Of a stretch of DNA of 16,508 bases, positions 14,271 to 16,508 are shown piece after piece. Under the pieces are notes generated by a model. It ran no database searches, was not told the DNA's origin, and saw only the letters and a list, made by a program, of their open reading frames with translations. Location: contig DAOVHN010000006.1 in NCBI GenBank assembly GCA_030671915.1, forward strand, positions 1 to 16,508, given 5' to 3'. The stretch comes from Pseudomonadota bacterium (lineage in GTDB: Bacteria > Pseudomonadota > Alphaproteobacteria > UBA8366 > JADFVY01). The translations under genes and the position numbers were made by a program. Every line of letters starts with the position of its first letter. Position 1 is the stretch's first letter.

Positions 14271-15287
14271 TTGTTTCGCTTTTTCATTACTCGCTTCGGC
14301 ATGGTTGTCCCGACTTTTTTCGGGGTGACGGTCGTTGCCTTTTTTCTGATCCGGCTGATCCCGGGCGACCCGATCGAGCTGCTGGTCGGCGAACGCGGCA
14401 TTGCCCCCGAGCGCCACGCGTACCTGCTGAAGGAATTCGGATATGACCGCCCCCTGTGGCAACAGTATCTGGGTTTCGTGCATAACCTCCTGAACGGCGA
14501 TTTCGGTACTTCCATCGTCAGCCGGGAACCGGTCCTGAGTGAATTCCTGACCCTTTTCCCGGCCACTATCGAGCTTTCCTTCATGGCCCTTTTCTTTGCC
14601 CTGGCGATCGGTCTTCCGGTGGGAATTCTCGCGGCGGTGCGGCGCGGAACGGTTTTCGATCATACGGTCATGGGGATCTCGCTGACCGGCTATTCAATGC
14701 CGATCTTCTGGTGGGGCCTGCTGCTGATCATCCTGTTTTCGGGAACATTGGGCTGGACCCCGGTTTCGGGACGTATATCGGTGCTTTACTACATCGAGCC
14801 GACGACCGGTTTCATGCTGATCGACAGCCTGCTGATCGACGAACCCGGCGCCTTCAAGTCGGCGCTGCGGCATCTGATCCTGCCGACCATCGTGCTGGGC
14901 ACGATTCCGCTGGCGGTGATCGCGCGCCAGACGCGCTCGGCGATGCTGGAAGTGCTGGGCGAGGACTATATCCGCACCGCCCACGCCAAGGGACTGGCGC
15001 CCATGCGTATTATAGGCATTCATGCGCTGCGAAATGCGCTGATTCCGGTTATCACCACCATTGGCCTGCAGACCGGCGTGCTGCTGGCCGGCGCCATCCT
15101 GACCGAAACGATTTTCGCCTGGCCGGGTGTCGGCAACTGGCTGATCAATTCCATCTACCGGCGCGACTACCCGTCCGTCCAGGGTGGCATCCTGCTGGTC
15201 GCCTGTATCGTGATAACCGTGAATCTTCTTGTCGATCTCGCGTATGGGCTGATCAACCCCCGCATCCGCCATGCAGGCAAATCATGA
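14271..15287 (+). CDS. dppB: Dipeptide ABC transporter permease
   Basis: This is a 338-residue inner-membrane permease, against 339 in E. coli DppB as I recall it. Landmarks: FRFFITRFGMVVPTFFGVT at the start (helix 1), IPGDPIELLVGERGIAPERH (30-49), LTGYSMPIFWWG (138-149), TPVSGRIS (163-170), and the EAA loop EDYIRTAHAKG with HALRNALIP (231-259). The start is uncertain. TTG at 14271 gives the exact family N-terminus (MFRFFITR beside MLQFILRR) but has no visible ribosome site; ATG at 14217 adds 18 unfamiliar Pro/Ala-rich residues encoded across a hairpin and is less likely. The last base triplet overlaps the dppC start (ATGA, 15284-15287). It forms the channel with DppC. Confidence 0.95.
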   Translation: MFRFFITRFGMVVPTFFGVTVVAFFLIRLIPGDPIELLVGERGIAPERHAYLLKEFGYDRPLWQQYLGFVHNLLNGDFGTSIVSREPVLSEFLTLFPATIELSFMALFFALAIGLPVGILAAVRRGTVFDHTVMGISLTGYSMPIFWWGLLLIILFSGTLGWTPVSGRISVLYYIEPTTGFMLIDSLLIDEPGAFKSALRHLILPTIVLGTIPLAVIARQTRSAMLEVLGEDYIRTAHAKGLAPMRIIGIHALRNALIPVITTIGLQTGVLLAGAILTETIFAWPGVGNWLINSIYRRDYPSVQGGILLVACIVITVNLLVDLAYGLINPRIRHAGKS

Positions 15288-16177
15288 CGGAAGACACCGT
15301 CAACGGAATCTCTGCCCCACCGCATCCGCTGCGCGAGTTCTGGAGCTATTTCAGCGAAAACCGCGGGGCGGTGGCCGGGCTTGCGGTGATCGTAACGATC
15401 GTCCTGATGGCGGTGTTCGCCGATTTTATCGCGCCCTATTCGCCAATCGAGCAGTATCGCGAACACCTGCTGCGGCCGCCCTTCTGGGAGGAAGGCGGTT
15501 CCCTGGCCTTTCCGCTGGGCACGGATGCGGTCGGCCGCGATATGCTGTCGCGCCTCATCCATGGCGCGCGCTATTCGCTACTGATCGGGTTAATCGTGGT
15601 GACCCTGTCGCTGTCGACGGGCATCGCGCTGGGGCTGGTCGCCGCCTTCCTGCGCGGGCCGGTGGAAACCCTTATCATGAGGGCCATGGATATCATGCTG
15701 GCGCTGCCCAGCCTGCTGCTGGCCATCGTGGTGGTCGCCATCCTGGGGCCGAGCCTGATCAACGCCATGTTCTCGCTGGCGATCGTCTATCTGCCCCACT
15801 ATGTGCGGCTGACCCGGGCCTCGGCGATCGGCGAGATGTCGCGGGACTATGTGACGGCCAGCCGGGTTGCTGGCGCGGGCGTCGCGCGGCTGATGCTTAT
15901 CACCGTATTGCCCAACTGCGCGGCGCCGCTGATCGTGCAGGCGACGCTCAGTTTTTCCAGCGCCATCCTGGACGCCGCCGCGCTGGGCTTCCTCGGGTTG
16001 GGTGCGCAACCGCCTACGCCGGAATGGGGCACATTGCTGGCGGAAGCGCGTGAATTTGTGCTGCGGGCCTGGTGGGTGGTGACCTTCCCGGGCCTGGCGA
16101 TCCTGGTGACGGTTCTTGCCTTCAACCTGATGGGCGACGGTTTGCGCGACGCCCTGGACCCGAAACTGAAACGCTGA
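15284..16177 (+). CDS. dppC: Dipeptide ABC transporter permease
   Basis: This is a 297-residue inner-membrane permease, second half of the dipeptide channel. The N-terminal cytoplasmic part (APPHPLREFWSYFSENRGAV) leads into helix 1 at 31-50. Further marks are LGTDAVGRDMLSRLIHGAR (78-96), MRAMDIMLALPSLLLAIV (132-149), the EAA loop at 187-211 (RDYVTASRVAGAGVARLMLI then TVLPN), GFLGLGAQPPTPEWG (235-249) and the closing AFNLMGDGLRDALDPKLKR. The ATG at 15284 overlaps the dppB stop by four bases, which implies translational coupling and rules out the much longer open frame upstream. The end abuts a 23-bp tandem duplication before dppD. Confidence 0.96.
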   Translation: MTEDTVNGISAPPHPLREFWSYFSENRGAVAGLAVIVTIVLMAVFADFIAPYSPIEQYREHLLRPPFWEEGGSLAFPLGTDAVGRDMLSRLIHGARYSLLIGLIVVTLSLSTGIALGLVAAFLRGPVETLIMRAMDIMLALPSLLLAIVVVAILGPSLINAMFSLAIVYLPHYVRLTRASAIGEMSRDYVTASRVAGAGVARLMLITVLPNCAAPLIVQATLSFSSAILDAAALGFLGLGAQPPTPEWGTLLAEAREFVLRAWWVVTFPGLAILVTVLAFNLMGDGLRDALDPKLKR

Positions 16178-16207
16178 TGGCTCTTTTGGTAAAACGCTGA
16201 TGGCTCT
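16169..16207 (+). repeat. Tandem duplication at the dppC/dppD junction creating a 7-codon ORF
   Basis: The 16-nt word AAACGCTGATGGCTCT occurs at 16169-16184 and again at 16192-16207, an offset of 23 bp. Each copy holds a TGATG stop/start overlap. The first joins the dppC stop (16175-16177) to an ATG at 16177, which opens a tiny frame MALLVKR (16177-16200). Its stop overlaps the true dppD ATG at 16200 in the second copy. The first four codons of the tiny frame copy the start of dppD (MALL) and its last two copy the end of dppC (KR), so it is a duplication scar. Confidence 0.85.
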
Positions 16208-16508
16208 GCTCGAAATCAGAAACCTGTCCGTCGATTTCCGGACGAAAGCCGGCCTCTTCAGGGCGGTGGACGGGCTCGATCTGTCGATCGGCGAGGAAGA
16301 GGTCGTCGCCATCGTCGGGGAATCGGGGTCGGGCAAGAGCGTCGCCATGCTGGCCCTTATGGGATTGCTACCCTGGACGGGCGTCGTAACGGCGGACCAG
16401 TTGACCTTCGACGGGCGGAACCTGCTGTCGATGTCGAGGCGCGAGCGCCGTTCGATCCGCGGCCGGGACATGGCGATGATCTTCCAGGAACCCATGACCA
16501 GCCTCAAC
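16200..16508 (+). CDS. dppD: Dipeptide ABC transporter ATP-binding protein (3' truncated by window end)
   Basis: The first 103 residues of an oligopeptide/dipeptide-type ABC ATPase are visible. It opens MALLEIRNLSVDFRTKAG, followed by Walker A GESGSGKS (40-47), the family's MLALMGLLP segment (50-58) and the Q-loop IFQEPMTSLN (94-103, Gln96), where the window ends. This is diagnostic for DppD/OppD. It would hydrolyse ATP together with DppF, whose gene should follow outside the window. The ATG at 16200 overlaps the stop of a seven-codon ORF created by a tandem duplication, so coupling to dppC may pass through that small frame. The signature and Walker B motifs lie beyond the edge. Confidence 0.95.
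   Translation, partial: MALLEIRNLSVDFRTKAGLFRAVDGLDLSIGEEEVVAIVGESGSGKSVAMLALMGLLPWTGVVTADQLTFDGRNLLSMSRRERRSIRGRDMAMIFQEPMTSLN

Noticed and set aside
14711..15283. The dppC frame is open upstream for nearly 200 codons inside dppB.
   Set aside because: It is an overlapping shadow of dppB; homology to DppC begins only at the ATG at 15284, which overlaps the dppB stop.

Overview
The window looks like chromosomal DNA of a GC-rich alphaproteobacterium, probably Rhodospirillales-like; that placement is inference. The evidence is uniformly high GC, a C4-pathway 5-aminolevulinate synthase (typical of Alphaproteobacteria), an FNR/FixK-type box in front of it, long ABC permeases of the kind found in this class, and a long palindromic intergenic repeat. 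I see no phage, IS transposase, CRISPR array, tRNA or rRNA.

Layout. (1) 1-1251, plus strand: the tail of a P-loop kinase-like protein, then a tandem-domain universal stress protein with an FNR-like promoter. (2) 1252-1491: a 112-bp nested palindrome. (3) 1492-2841: a short-chain dehydrogenase/reductase, convergent with a small PadR-like winged-helix protein. (4) 2930-7443, minus strand: a polyamine-type (Pot-like) ABC importer in transcription order ATPase, binding protein, permease B, permease C, with a strong intrinsic terminator between binding protein and permeases. (5) 7641-10355, minus strand: hemA with its own well-formed FNR-class promoter, and upstream of it a class-III aminotransferase that could act on polyamines or other omega-amino compounds. 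(6) 10356-10767: a divergent intergenic region almost filled by a 242-bp inverted-repeat element lying between two outward-facing promoters. (7) 10768-16508, plus strand: a dipeptide (Dpp) ABC importer locus with two tandem DppA-like binding proteins, then dppB, dppC and the start of dppD.

How it works together. The minus-strand genes suggest uptake of putrescine-like compounds plus a transaminase able to channel such amines into central metabolism. The nested hemA seems to be controlled separately, by oxygen. The plus-strand block would import di- or oligopeptides. Its two binding proteins have promoter cores of matching design, but the first copy has changed both residues that in E. coli DppA contact the termini of the peptide, so it may bring a different ligand to the same permease.

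Most of the window is recognisable transport and metabolism. The less ordinary signals are the 242-bp inverted repeat, the paired binding proteins with a diverged ligand site, a probably membrane-anchored second DppA, a 23-bp tandem duplication that creates a seven-residue ORF at the dppC/dppD junction, and two FNR-like promoters of matching geometry. I found no clear evidence of a wholly new multi-gene system.
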